NCBI GenBank assembly: GCA_052390415.1
Contig: JBQTGY010000169.1
Location: 1 to 59,070 of the forward strand
DNA: 59,070 bases
Source of the DNA: JANNWF01 sp052390415
GTDB taxonomy: Bacteria; Pseudomonadota; Gammaproteobacteria; Xanthomonadales; Xanthomonadaceae
Direction: 5' to 3'
A program made the translations under genes and the position numbers. The notes under the pieces are model-generated. The model was not told where the DNA came from. It saw only the letters and a list, made by a program, of their open reading frames with translations, and did not search any database. This document shows positions 1 to 7,742 of this stretch, piece by piece (the stretch's first letter is position 1; every line of letters begins with the position of its first letter).

Positions 1-1
1 C

Positions 2-193
2 CTCGCTGCACTTGCCACTCGCGATGTCGATACCTTGATCGCCGATGCTCAGATGCGTCAGCGCGACGAACGGTTTGCCGATCAAGGCAAGCACACCGCC
101 AAGCCCGACCCGCTGCACGACAAATCCGGCAAAGCGAAAGCGACGACGGTGTTTACTGCCGAACAATTTGTGATCAGCGACGACCAGTCATAG
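2..193 (+). CDS. C-terminal end of an unknown protein (partial)
   Basis: An open frame runs in from the left edge and ends at TAG (191-193), leaving about 63 residues. The visible part is hydrophilic and rich in Asp, Lys and Gln. It starts LAALATRDVDTLIADAQ and ends EQFVISDDQS. There is no membrane segment, Cys motif or domain I recognise, so no function is offered. It converges on the acyl-CoA dehydrogenase with an 81-base gap in which I see no convincing terminator hairpin. Confidence 0.55.
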   Translation, partial: LAALATRDVDTLIADAQMRQRDERFADQGKHTAKPDPLHDKSGKAKATTVFTAEQFVISDDQS

Positions 194-274
194 CGCTGCC
201 ATGTTTCGTCGTCGCGCCCTGCCAGTCACGCAAATCCACTCGCGGATAAGGCCTTCTGATTACGAAGCACTACG

Positions 275-2077
275 CTAGTACCACTCCTCCCGCATCGCAT
301 ACGCGCTGGGTTCAAGCGTGCTGACCAGTTGCGACCAATGCGCGACCTGCGGCAGTTCGACGGCGAAGAACCAGCGGCAGGTGTGGATCTTGCCTTGGTA
401 GAAATCCGCGTCGTGAGGGGCGGCGGAGGGCAGGGCGCGGGTTGCAGCCAGCCCCTGCCACAGCCACATCCAGCCGATGGTGACGTGGCCGAGGGCACTC
501 ATGTAGTACTGCGCATTCGCCAATGTGGGCCGCACCTCGCCAGCGGCCATGCGCTTGCCGGCAACGACCGTCGCCTTGCCGACCTGAGCCATGGCGGCGC
601 GCAGGTCGCTCGCCATCGAAGCCAACTCGTCGTGTTCGGAAGCGGCTGCACAGCACGCCTCGATTCGCGCGAACAGCGAGCGCAGGGCGACACCGCCGTC
701 CTGCATGACCTTGCGGCCCAACAGGTCCAATGCCTGGATGCCATTGGTGCCTTCGTGAATCGGGTTGATGCGGTTGTCGCGATAACACTGCTCGACCGGA
801 TACTCGCGGGTGTAACCGTAGCCGCCAAGCACCTGCACCGCCAATTCGTTGGCTTTGAGGCACCAATCCGACGACCAGGCCTTGACGATGGGCGTCAGCA
901 GATCGAGCAGTTGTTCACTGTCCTTCTGGACCGCCTCGTCAGGCGCATGCGCATGGTCGACCAGGGTAGCCGCCAGCATGCTGAGCAAGTGCGAACCTTC
1001 CACGTAGGCACGCTGCGCCAACAGCATGCGGCGCACATCGGCGTGCTCGATGATGGCCACTGATGCGGCGGTCGGATCTTTCTGATCCGGGTGCCGACCC
1101 TGGCGACGTTCGCGGGCGTATTGCAACGAGTACAGATAGCCGACATAGCCTTGCTGGATCGCGCCGATACCAACCCCGATACGTTCCTCATTCATCATGT
1201 GGAACATGTAGCCGAGGCCGCGATGTGGCTCGCCGACCAATTCGGCGTAACAGTCGTCACTTTCGCCAAATTTCAGGAATGTGTTGACGCTGCCGCGCTG
1301 GCCCATCTTGTGATTCAGCCCAGCCAGCCGAACGTCGTTGCGTGCGCCGCGGCTGCCGTCGGCATTCACTCGCCACCGCGGCACGATGAACAGGCTGATG
1401 CCGCGCACACCCGCCGGCGCACCTTCGATCCGCGCCAGCACCAGATGCACGATGTTCTCACCCAGTTCGTGGTCACCTGCGCTGATCCACATCTTCGCAC
1501 CAGTCAGGCGATAGCTGCCGTCGGCCTGCGCTTTGGCGCTGGTCTTGATGTCGGCCAACGAGGAGCCGGCCTGCGGTTCGGACAGGCACATGGTGCCGAA
1601 ATAACGGCCATCGATGATCGGCCGCATCCAGCGTTGTTTCTGATCAGCTGTCGCATACACCGCCAGCAGATTGGCCGCCGCGCGCGCCAGCATCGGATAT
1701 GCCGAGGTGCCCAGATTGGCCGACGCGAACAGACCATCGCAGACCGCTGCCATCACGAACGGCAGCTGCATGCCGCCATCCTCGGCATCGGCAAGAATCG
1801 CCATGAAGCCCGCGTCAATGAAAGCCTGCACGCCGGCCACGACTTCCGGAATCAGCACGACCTTGCCTTCCACCATGTGCGGCTCGTTGAGATCACTCAG
1901 GCGGTTGTGCGGATAAAAGGTCTCCATCGCCACCTTGTGCGCGGTCTCGGTGACCGCCTCGAAGGTCTCGCGGCTGTGCTCGGCAAAACGTGGATAGGCG
2001 GTGAGCGCGGCCACGTCCAGCAGCTCGTACAAAGCGAAATCGAGGTGGCGACGGTCGATCAGGGGCGTGTGGCGCAT
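275..2077 (-). CDS. Acyl-CoA dehydrogenase, 600-residue type with extra N- and C-terminal domains
   Basis: This is an FAD-dependent acyl-CoA dehydrogenase catalysing the first, alpha-beta oxidation step of an acyl-CoA; electrons normally go to ETF. At 600 residues it belongs to the long subfamily. That type has a short extra N-terminal domain, the usual N-terminal, middle and C-terminal ACAD domains, and an extra C-terminal helical domain, and it includes DmdC-like and many FadE-like proteins. Visible signatures are the FAD-binding stretch CLSEPQAGSSLADI and the catalytic-region motif IHEGTNGIQALDLLGRK, whose Glu is the expected base. The substrate cannot be read from sequence. The ATG is supported by GGAG about 8 bases upstream. 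That site lies inside a large palindrome shared with the divergent QsdR/TetR-type regulator, which suggests local control. Confidence 0.93.
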   Translation of the reverse strand: MRHTPLIDRRHLDFALYELLDVAALTAYPRFAEHSRETFEAVTETAHKVAMETFYPHNRLSDLNEPHMVEGKVVLIPEVVAGVQAFIDAGFMAILADAEDGGMQLPFVMAAVCDGLFASANLGTSAYPMLARAAANLLAVYATADQKQRWMRPIIDGRYFGTMCLSEPQAGSSLADIKTSAKAQADGSYRLTGAKMWISAGDHELGENIVHLVLARIEGAPAGVRGISLFIVPRWRVNADGSRGARNDVRLAGLNHKMGQRGSVNTFLKFGESDDCYAELVGEPHRGLGYMFHMMNEERIGVGIGAIQQGYVGYLYSLQYARERRQGRHPDQKDPTAASVAIIEHADVRRMLLAQRAYVEGSHLLSMLAATLVDHAHAPDEAVQKDSEQLLDLLTPIVKAWSSDWCLKANELAVQVLGGYGYTREYPVEQCYRDNRINPIHEGTNGIQALDLLGRKVMQDGGVALRSLFARIEACCAAASEHDELASMASDLRAAMAQVGKATVVAGKRMAAGEVRPTLANAQYYMSALGHVTIGWMWLWQGLAATRALPSAAPHDADFYQGKIHTCRWFFAVELPQVAHWSQLVSTLEPSAYAMREEWY

Positions 2078-2082
2078 TCGGC

Positions 2083-2132
2083 TGACTCCAGTGGCAATGC
2101 GTCATTTAGTCTGAATGACGCATCTGGAGTCA
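2083..2132. promoter_or_regulatory. Compound palindrome between the acyl-CoA dehydrogenase and its divergent regulator
   Basis: Two nested perfect inverted repeats are visible. The inner arms are ATGCGTCATT (2097-2106) and AATGACGCAT (2114-2123), separated by 7 bases. The outer arms are TGACTCCAG (2083-2091) and CTGGAGTCA (2124-2132). Only a 5-base bulge on one side breaks the symmetry. TetR-type dimers bind palindromes of this size, and the neighbour at 2160 encodes such a protein, so an operator is the simplest reading. The outer arm also contains the Shine-Dalgarno of the dehydrogenase mRNA, so an RNA hairpin masking that site is an alternative. Confidence 0.65.
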
Positions 2133-2159
2133 AGCGGCAAGTGTGGCTAGACTGGGCAT

Positions 2160-2786
2160 ATGAGTGAAACAACCACAGGCACGCGGCTGAGCCGCGAATT
2201 GCGCAGTCCGCTAGCGACCAAGGCGACACCTGTCGATGCGTTTCGGCTGGCGCGCGGTCGTTGGCTGGCTGGCGAGAGAATCGATATTGGTGCCCTGGCG
2301 AGTGAGCTTGGCGTGAGCCGCGCGACCCTGTTTCGCTGGGTCGGCAGCCGCGAACTGTTGTTGGCGGAAATACTCTGGTCGCTGTGCGAGCCGACCATGC
2401 AACGTGCCGACAGCGGTCTGCGATTGCGCGGCGCCGCGCGCATTGCACGGGTCTGTGAACGGGTTATCCGCGCCATTCTCGACTTCGCACCGTTGCGGCG
2501 CTTCATCGCTCAGGATGCCGAGTACGCGTTGCGCTTGCTGACCTCGAAGGCCAGCCCGGTGCAGGCCCGTACCATCGCCGCAGTGCGCGATTTGCTGGTG
2601 ACCGAAGTCGAGCGCGGCGAACTGTCGCCCCCCATCGCGCTGGATACCCTTGCCTATTTGATCGTTCGTCTCGGCGAATCCTTTGTCTACGCCGAGACCA
2701 TCAGCGGGCAAACAGTCAATGTCGCTGACGCAGCAGTGGCGATCGAGTTGCTTTTGTCGGGTCAAGTGAGCGGTCGCCGGCTCTGA
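2160..2786 (+). CDS. TetR-type transcriptional regulator, QsdR-like
   Basis: The protein has 208 residues. An N-terminal helix-turn-helix is seen around residues 40-75 (IDIGALASELGVSRATLFRW, then RELLLAEILW), where the FRWV recognition helix resembles the QsdR subgroup of TetR regulators. The rest is an all-helical ligand-binding and dimerisation region that does not identify the ligand. It is divergent from the acyl-CoA dehydrogenase across an 82-base gap holding a large palindrome. The likely arrangement is a regulator sensing an acyl-CoA or related lipid and controlling both genes; this is inference from position. The Shine-Dalgarno is weak, so the start is moderately certain. Confidence 0.82.
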   Translation: MSETTTGTRLSRELRSPLATKATPVDAFRLARGRWLAGERIDIGALASELGVSRATLFRWVGSRELLLAEILWSLCEPTMQRADSGLRLRGAARIARVCERVIRAILDFAPLRRFIAQDAEYALRLLTSKASPVQARTIAAVRDLLVTEVERGELSPPIALDTLAYLIVRLGESFVYAETISGQTVNVADAAVAIELLLSGQVSGRRL

Positions 2787-2878
2787 TTCGAGAGCCGCAC
2801 CTGCCGGCGCGCACTGAATCCTGACATCGTCACCCGCTAGACTGGCGACCCGGTCAACCGCCACAACAAGGCCCGTCG

Positions 2879-3823
2879 ATGCGATCTCTCTATCCCGAGC
2901 TTGCCCCGTTTGATTCGGGAACTCTGGCGGTGTCGGACCGGCATACCTTGCATTACGAGCAGTGCGGCAATCCGGACGGCAAACCTGCCGTTATCCTGCA
3001 CGGCGGGCCCGGTGGTGGCTGCAGCCCGAAGATGCGCCGCTTCCACGACCCCGAACGTTATCGAATCATCTTGTTTGATCAGCGCGGAGCAGGGCGGTCT
3101 ACGCCGCACGCGGATTTGCAGGACAACACCACCTGGGATCTGGTGGCCGACATCGAGAAGCTGCGCCTGCATCTGGGCGTGGACCGCTGGCAGGTGTTCG
3201 GTGGTTCCTGGGGCTCGACCCTGGCTTTGGCCTACGCACAAACCCATCCTGAGCATGTGTTGGATATGGTCCTGCGCGGCATCTTCATGCTGCGCCGTTG
3301 GGAACTGGAGTGGTTCTATCAGGAGGGCGCTTCGCGACTGTTCCCCGATGCGTGGGCGGCCTACCTGGCCGCGATCCCGCTGGTTGAACACGCGGATCTG
3401 ATTTCCGCCTATCACCGCCGACTTACCTGTGAGGATGCAGCAGTGCGCCTGGCGGCGGCGCGCGCGTGGTCGGTATGGGAAGCATCGACCAGCTTGCTGC
3501 GCCCCGACAAAGCGTTCATCGACGCCCACGAAGACGCCGAATTTGCCCTCGCCTTCGCCCGCATCGAGAGCCATTACTTCGTCAACGGCGGCTTTCTGGA
3601 CACCGACGATCAACTGCTGCGCAACGCCACCCGCCTGCGCGACATTCCCGGCACCATCGTGCATGGCCGCTATGACGTGGTCTGCCCGGTGCAAAGCGCA
3701 TTCGACCTGCATGCGGCCTGGCCGACGTCGGAGTTGGTGGTGGTGCCGGATGCGGGGCACTCGGCGTTTGAGGTCGGGAATGCGGCGGCATTGGTGGTGG
3801 CGACGGATAAATACGCTGGGTGA
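2879..3823 (+). CDS. pip: Proline iminopeptidase (alpha/beta hydrolase, peptidase family S33)
   Basis: This cytoplasmic peptidase removes N-terminal proline from peptides. The 314-residue length is typical. It shows the oxyanion-hole motif HGGPGGG near residue 41, FDQRGAGRS, the nucleophile elbow GGSWGSTLAL near residue 108, the acid region HGRYDVVCP and the catalytic His in DAGHSAFE. The start MRSLYPELAPFDSGTL matches the family beginning. It stands alone, with no signal peptide. A long palindromic element lies just downstream and may end its transcript. Confidence 0.95.
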   Translation: MRSLYPELAPFDSGTLAVSDRHTLHYEQCGNPDGKPAVILHGGPGGGCSPKMRRFHDPERYRIILFDQRGAGRSTPHADLQDNTTWDLVADIEKLRLHLGVDRWQVFGGSWGSTLALAYAQTHPEHVLDMVLRGIFMLRRWELEWFYQEGASRLFPDAWAAYLAAIPLVEHADLISAYHRRLTCEDAAVRLAAARAWSVWEASTSLLRPDKAFIDAHEDAEFALAFARIESHYFVNGGFLDTDDQLLRNATRLRDIPGTIVHGRYDVVCPVQSAFDLHAAWPTSELVVVPDAGHSAFEVGNAAALVVATDKYAG

Positions 3824-4162
3824 CGTTTGTGTTGGCGGGTTCGCCCGCCTTGGCGACTGGTGATTATTTCGCTTTCTCGCTTCACTCGCTTTCTCGCTTG
3901 TTGATGGCTCTGCGCACGGTTTCGTCGGCTTCCGGGGCTTCGCCCCGGCCTTCGCTGCGCTCGGCCGCCGCCTTAGGCGGACGAAACCGTGCGAAGTGTC
4001 ATCAACAAGCGAGCGAAGCCTGGATTCCGAAATTGGCCGAAATCAACGCCAAAATCGTGAGCCGACGACTCGGCAACCACCCATCCAGTGTCAACCACCA
4101 TCCCCCCACTGCGTAAACTCCCCCAAACGGCAGTCGTGCCGAACCACACCCCCGGACTCGCC
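3824..4162. other. Gene-free stretch of 339 bases with a structured repeat
   Basis: I find no supportable coding sequence here. The first half holds a tandem 14-base direct repeat (3869-3882 and 3886-3899, separated by CAC). This runs straight into the long inverted repeat at 3893-4013, described separately. The last 150 bases before the next gene show no clear hairpin and no strong ribosome binding site. Confidence 0.7.
3893..4013. repeat. Long inverted repeat with nested hairpins (REP/MITE-like)
   Basis: The 34-base arms 3893-3926 and 3980-4013 are reverse complements at 31 positions; mismatches cluster in the middle of the arm. The 53-base centre holds two smaller hairpins: CCGGGG/CCCCGG around a TTCG-like loop (3931-3949), and CCGCC/GGCGG (about 3966-3980). 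Such structure fits a non-autonomous palindromic element or a strong bidirectional terminator. I see no tandem T tract, so a standard intrinsic terminator is less likely. Confidence 0.7.
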
Positions 4163-7100
4163 ATGCTCCGCACCGCGCTCGCCACCCTCCTGACCCTTGC
4201 GTCATTCACCGGCGCCGCCGAAGTCCCCTTCGTCAATTGGGAAAACCATCCGATCCGGGCGCTGGATATCAGTCCTGACGGCCGGTTGTTGGCCGTGGCG
4301 CATACCGCAGATCAACGGGTGCAGTTGTTCGATATCAGCAGTGGGGCAGCGGTCGCTGCCGGTCACGTCGTGGTGGGTGTGGATCCGGTGGCGGTGAAGT
4401 TTCGCAATGATGCCGAGTTGTGGGTGGTCAACCATATTTCTGATTCGGTCAGCATCGTTGACGTGGCCGCGCGGCGGGTGCGGGACACCTTGGCTACCGA
4501 CGATGAGCCGTTTGATGTGGTGTTCGCACAAGGGCGAGCATTCGTCAGTTGTTCGCAGGTCAATCGGGTCCTGGTGTTTGACGCAGCCGACCCCGGCACG
4601 CCGCAGCGCATCACGATCAACGGTGAAGATCCGCGTGCACTGGCTGTGAGTGCCGATGGCCGTCAGGTGTATGTCGCGATTTTCGAGTCAGGCAATGCCA
4701 GCACCTTGCTGGGCGGCGGGCTGATGGGAATTTCGGTGGGTGTGCCGAACGTCGTCAGCGATCAACGCGGGCCTTATGGGGGCGTCAATCCGCCGCCCAA
4801 TGCCGGCAGCGTGTTTGATCCGCCGCGCATTGCCGGGCCAGCGCCGCCGGCGGTGGGCCTGATCGTGAAGAAGGACGGCGGTGGTCGTTGGCGCGATGAC
4901 AATGGGTCCGACTGGACGCGCTTTGTCAGCGGTGTTGATGCTGCTGCGTCGGGTCGGCGGCCGGGCTGGGATCTGCCGGATCGAGACGTGGCGATCATCG
5001 ACAGTCAAACGCTGGAGGTGCGTTATGCCCGTGGGCTGATGAACATGGTGATGGCAATGGCGGTCAACCCCGTCAACGGGCAGCTGACGGTGGTTGGCAC
5101 CGACGCGCTGAACGAAGTCCGCTTCGAGCCCAATGTGAACAGCCACTTCGTGCGGGTGAATCTGGCCACGGTGGATGCGACGGGGAGCACACCGGCGGCG
5201 GTGATTCGCGATCTCAACCCACACCTCACCTACGCGGTCACTACCCTGCCGACCTCGCAGCGCAGCGAGTCCATCGGCGATCCGCGTGCTGTGGTCTGGC
5301 AGCGTGATGGGCAACGGGCCTGGGTAGCAGGGCTGGGCTCGAACAACGTGGTAGCCATCAATGCCAGCGGTCAGCGCATGGGATCCCCGATCAAGGTGGG
5401 CGAGGGTCCCGTCGGTCTGGCGCTGGATGAAACACGTGGCCGTCTATACGTGTGGAATCACTTTGAAGCCTCGCTGTCGACGATTGACGTCGTGGCGTCC
5501 GCGGTTGTCGCCGAACGCTCCGCTTTCAACCCACTCCCCGCGGCGATCCGCAATGGTCGGGCCTTGCTTTACGACACCCAGCTGACCTCGGGTCTGGGCC
5601 AGGCGGCCTGCGGTTCCTGTCACGTCGATGCCCGCATGGATCGCCTTGCATGGGATCTGGGCGATCCCTCGCAGCCGTCGAAAGCCTTCAATCAGAACTG
5701 CGTGACGCAAGCGATTCGCCCATGTACCGCCTTTCATTCGATGAAGGGGCCGATGACGACACAGACCTTGCAGGACATCATCGGCCACGAGCCGCATCAC
5801 TGGCGCGGTGACCGCGAGGGCATCGAGGCTTTCAATCCGGCGTTCGAAGGTTTGCTGGGCAATCACCGTCAGCTCACCGCCAATGAGATGCAGGCGTTTG
5901 AGGATTTCCTCGCCAGCATCGTGTTTCCGCCCAATCCGTTCCGCGCGCTCGACAATACGTTGCCCACGGCGCTGTCGCTGGAAGGTCATCACACCAGTGG
6001 ACGCTTCGCGATGGCCGGCTTGCCGCTCGGTGTTGGCAATGCGCAGCGCGGCTTGCAGCTTTACACCAGCAATCTGCTCGATCCGCCGTTCCAGTGTTCC
6101 AGCTGCCACACCTTGCCCACCGGCATGGCCAGCAATGCGCCACTCCTGCTGCCGCAGTTGGGCCTGCCAGTGGGTGGTACGGTGATGGCGCATGGGCCGA
6201 TGGGCGAAAACCATCTGGGCATCGTCAGCACCGATGGCTCCACCAACATTTCGATCAAGACACCGCAGCTGCGCAACCAGTACGAAAAGGTCGGATTTGA
6301 CGTCAGTCAGTTGGAGAACAACGCGGGTTTTGGCTTTCTCCACGACGGCTCGGTCGATTCGATCGCGCGCTTTCTTTCGGCCAACGTGTTTGGCGTGCGT
6401 TCGGATCAGGATCTGGCTGACCTGGTTGCCCTGATGCTGGCATTTTCGGGCTCCGAGTTTCCGGCGCCGGTGGTCGCCCCGCCGCAGGTCGGCACGCCAC
6501 CCGTCTCGCGTGACAGCCATGCCGCCGTGGGACATCAGTTCACGCTTGCCGCGGGCGCGGCCCCGGCTTCGTTCGACACCCTGTTGACGTTGGTCCGCAG
6601 CGGCAAGATCGACCTGATTGTTCGCGCTGGCGATGCCGGATATGCCTATGACCGCGTCAGCGAACAGATGCTGAGCGACGACGGTAGCGGCTCATTGCAG
6701 ACTGGCCTGTTGCGCGGCATGGCCAGCGCAACCAGTCCGCAGACCTGGACCGCGGTGCCGGCGGGTCTGGGCCGGCGCCTGGGGATTGATCGTGATGGCG
6801 ATGGCATCGCGAATCGCGTCGAAATCAAACAGGGCTCCAATCCCGCCGACGAGACGTCGACCAGCTTGTTGCCAGCGACCGGACTCTGGTTCAACCCCGG
6901 TCGTACCGGCCACGGCCTGGACGTGCAGTTGATTGGCGCCACCTTGGCCGTCACCTGGTACACCTATGACGATGCCGGCGAGCCGACCTGGTATTTGGCC
7001 GTCGCTCCATTCAGCAACCCATGGCGGGCGGAACTGCAACGTTACGTGTGGAATCCGGCTGGCGGCAACGCGGTCGCCAGCACGGTGGGGGAGCTGACCA

Positions 7101-7582
7101 TGAACTTTTCCGAGTCCAAACGCTCGAGTTTCAATTGGCGGTTGGGTACACGCAGCGGTACCGAGCCCATGCAGACCTTGTTCGACGCGCCGGTCTTGGC
7201 CGCTCCGGAAAAAAGTGGTGTCTGGTTTGATGCCAACGAGCCCGGCTGGGGTTTGAGTCTGTTCACCGCTGGCGACCTGCTCAGCGCTGGCCTGTATTTT
7301 TACGACGCTGCCAATCAACCGCGCTGGGTGCTCGGTGTTGGCAACAATCAAGCCAGCGTTGACTTGAGCATGCAGAGTTATCGAGGCGCCTGCCCCGATT
7401 GCGCATTCGTGCCGCCGGTAGTTGCGGCGGGGGGCACGGTGGGGCTCACGTTTGCGGGCGGGCGAATCGGCACGGTGCGTACCGATGCTTTTCATGCCGC
7501 TTCGCCGACCGCCCCGTGGCGACGCGGCCCGGTCGCAATCATGCCGCTATCGGATCCGCCGCGTTTTCCGGAGCGCGAGTAG
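4163..7582 (+). CDS. Secreted YVTN-type beta-propeller/dihaem cytochrome protein with duplicated C-terminal domain
   Basis: The protein has 1139 residues. The ATG at 4163 is preferred because it begins a clean signal peptide (MLRTALATLLTLASFTGAAE); an in-frame ATG at 4088 would bury it. Residues 30-460 are beta-propeller repeats of the YVTN/surface-layer kind. A cytochrome-peroxidase-like part follows, with haem-binding CGSCH near residue 483 and CSSCH near 645. The C-terminal 250 residues contain two related copies of a domain with GLWFNPGRTGHGLDV and GVWFDANEPGWGLSL starts, common in secreted proteins of this bacterial group. It is probably a periplasmic or surface redox protein. Substrate and partners are unknown, and it sits without obvious operon partners. 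Confidence 0.8.
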   Translation: MLRTALATLLTLASFTGAAEVPFVNWENHPIRALDISPDGRLLAVAHTADQRVQLFDISSGAAVAAGHVVVGVDPVAVKFRNDAELWVVNHISDSVSIVDVAARRVRDTLATDDEPFDVVFAQGRAFVSCSQVNRVLVFDAADPGTPQRITINGEDPRALAVSADGRQVYVAIFESGNASTLLGGGLMGISVGVPNVVSDQRGPYGGVNPPPNAGSVFDPPRIAGPAPPAVGLIVKKDGGGRWRDDNGSDWTRFVSGVDAAASGRRPGWDLPDRDVAIIDSQTLEVRYARGLMNMVMAMAVNPVNGQLTVVGTDALNEVRFEPNVNSHFVRVNLATVDATGSTPAAVIRDLNPHLTYAVTTLPTSQRSESIGDPRAVVWQRDGQRAWVAGLGSNNVVAINASGQRMGSPIKVGEGPVGLALDETRGRLYVWNHFEASLSTIDVVASAVVAERSAFNPLPAAIRNGRALLYDTQLTSGLGQAACGSCHVDARMDRLAWDLGDPSQPSKAFNQNCVTQAIRPCTAFHSMKGPMTTQTLQDIIGHEPHHWRGDREGIEAFNPAFEGLLGNHRQLTANEMQAFEDFLASIVFPPNPFRALDNTLPTALSLEGHHTSGRFAMAGLPLGVGNAQRGLQLYTSNLLDPPFQCSSCHTLPTGMASNAPLLLPQLGLPVGGTVMAHGPMGENHLGIVSTDGSTNISIKTPQLRNQYEKVGFDVSQLENNAGFGFLHDGSVDSIARFLSANVFGVRSDQDLADLVALMLAFSGSEFPAPVVAPPQVGTPPVSRDSHAAVGHQFTLAAGAAPASFDTLLTLVRSGKIDLIVRAGDAGYAYDRVSEQMLSDDGSGSLQTGLLRGMASATSPQTWTAVPAGLGRRLGIDRDGDGIANRVEIKQGSNPADETSTSLLPATGLWFNPGRTGHGLDVQLIGATLAVTWYTYDDAGEPTWYLAVAPFSNPWRAELQRYVWNPAGGNAVASTVGELTMNFSESKRSSFNWRLGTRSGTEPMQTLFDAPVLAAPEKSGVWFDANEPGWGLSLFTAGDLLSAGLYFYDAANQPRWVLGVGNNQASVDLSMQSYRGACPDCAFVPPVVAAGGTVGLTFAGGRIGTVRTDAFHAASPTAPWRRGPVAIMPLSDPPRFPERE

Positions 7583-7691
7583 CAGGAGCTTCGCAAGGCC
7601 GGCGATGACGTCTGGTTTGCGTTAGCCGGTCCCGAACTTGGTGGGCCGCGCTGCCTGGCGGCTGCCATTTGTCGAGTCGTTCAGAACCAAC

Positions 7692-7718
7692 AGCAGCGCC
7701 GCAGGAGCGGCGCCCTCC
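7692..7718. repeat. Dispersed 27-base palindromic repeat, copy 1
   Basis: A hairpin with 7-base arms GCGCCGC and GCGGCGC around loop AGGA, followed by CCTCC. The same 27 bases occur exactly, on the opposite strand, at 27951-27977, 20 kb away, and a structurally matching variant lies at 27882-27910. Here it sits in the 160-base gap between two convergent genes (ends at 7582 and 7743). This is the pattern of a REP element. Confidence 0.75.
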
Positions 7719-7742
7719 AGGCGACCTCACGAAATGTCCGGG

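Noticed and set aside
3869..3899. Tandem 14-base direct repeat considered as a CRISPR start.
   Set aside because: Only two copies with a three-base gap, no spacers and no cas genes nearby.
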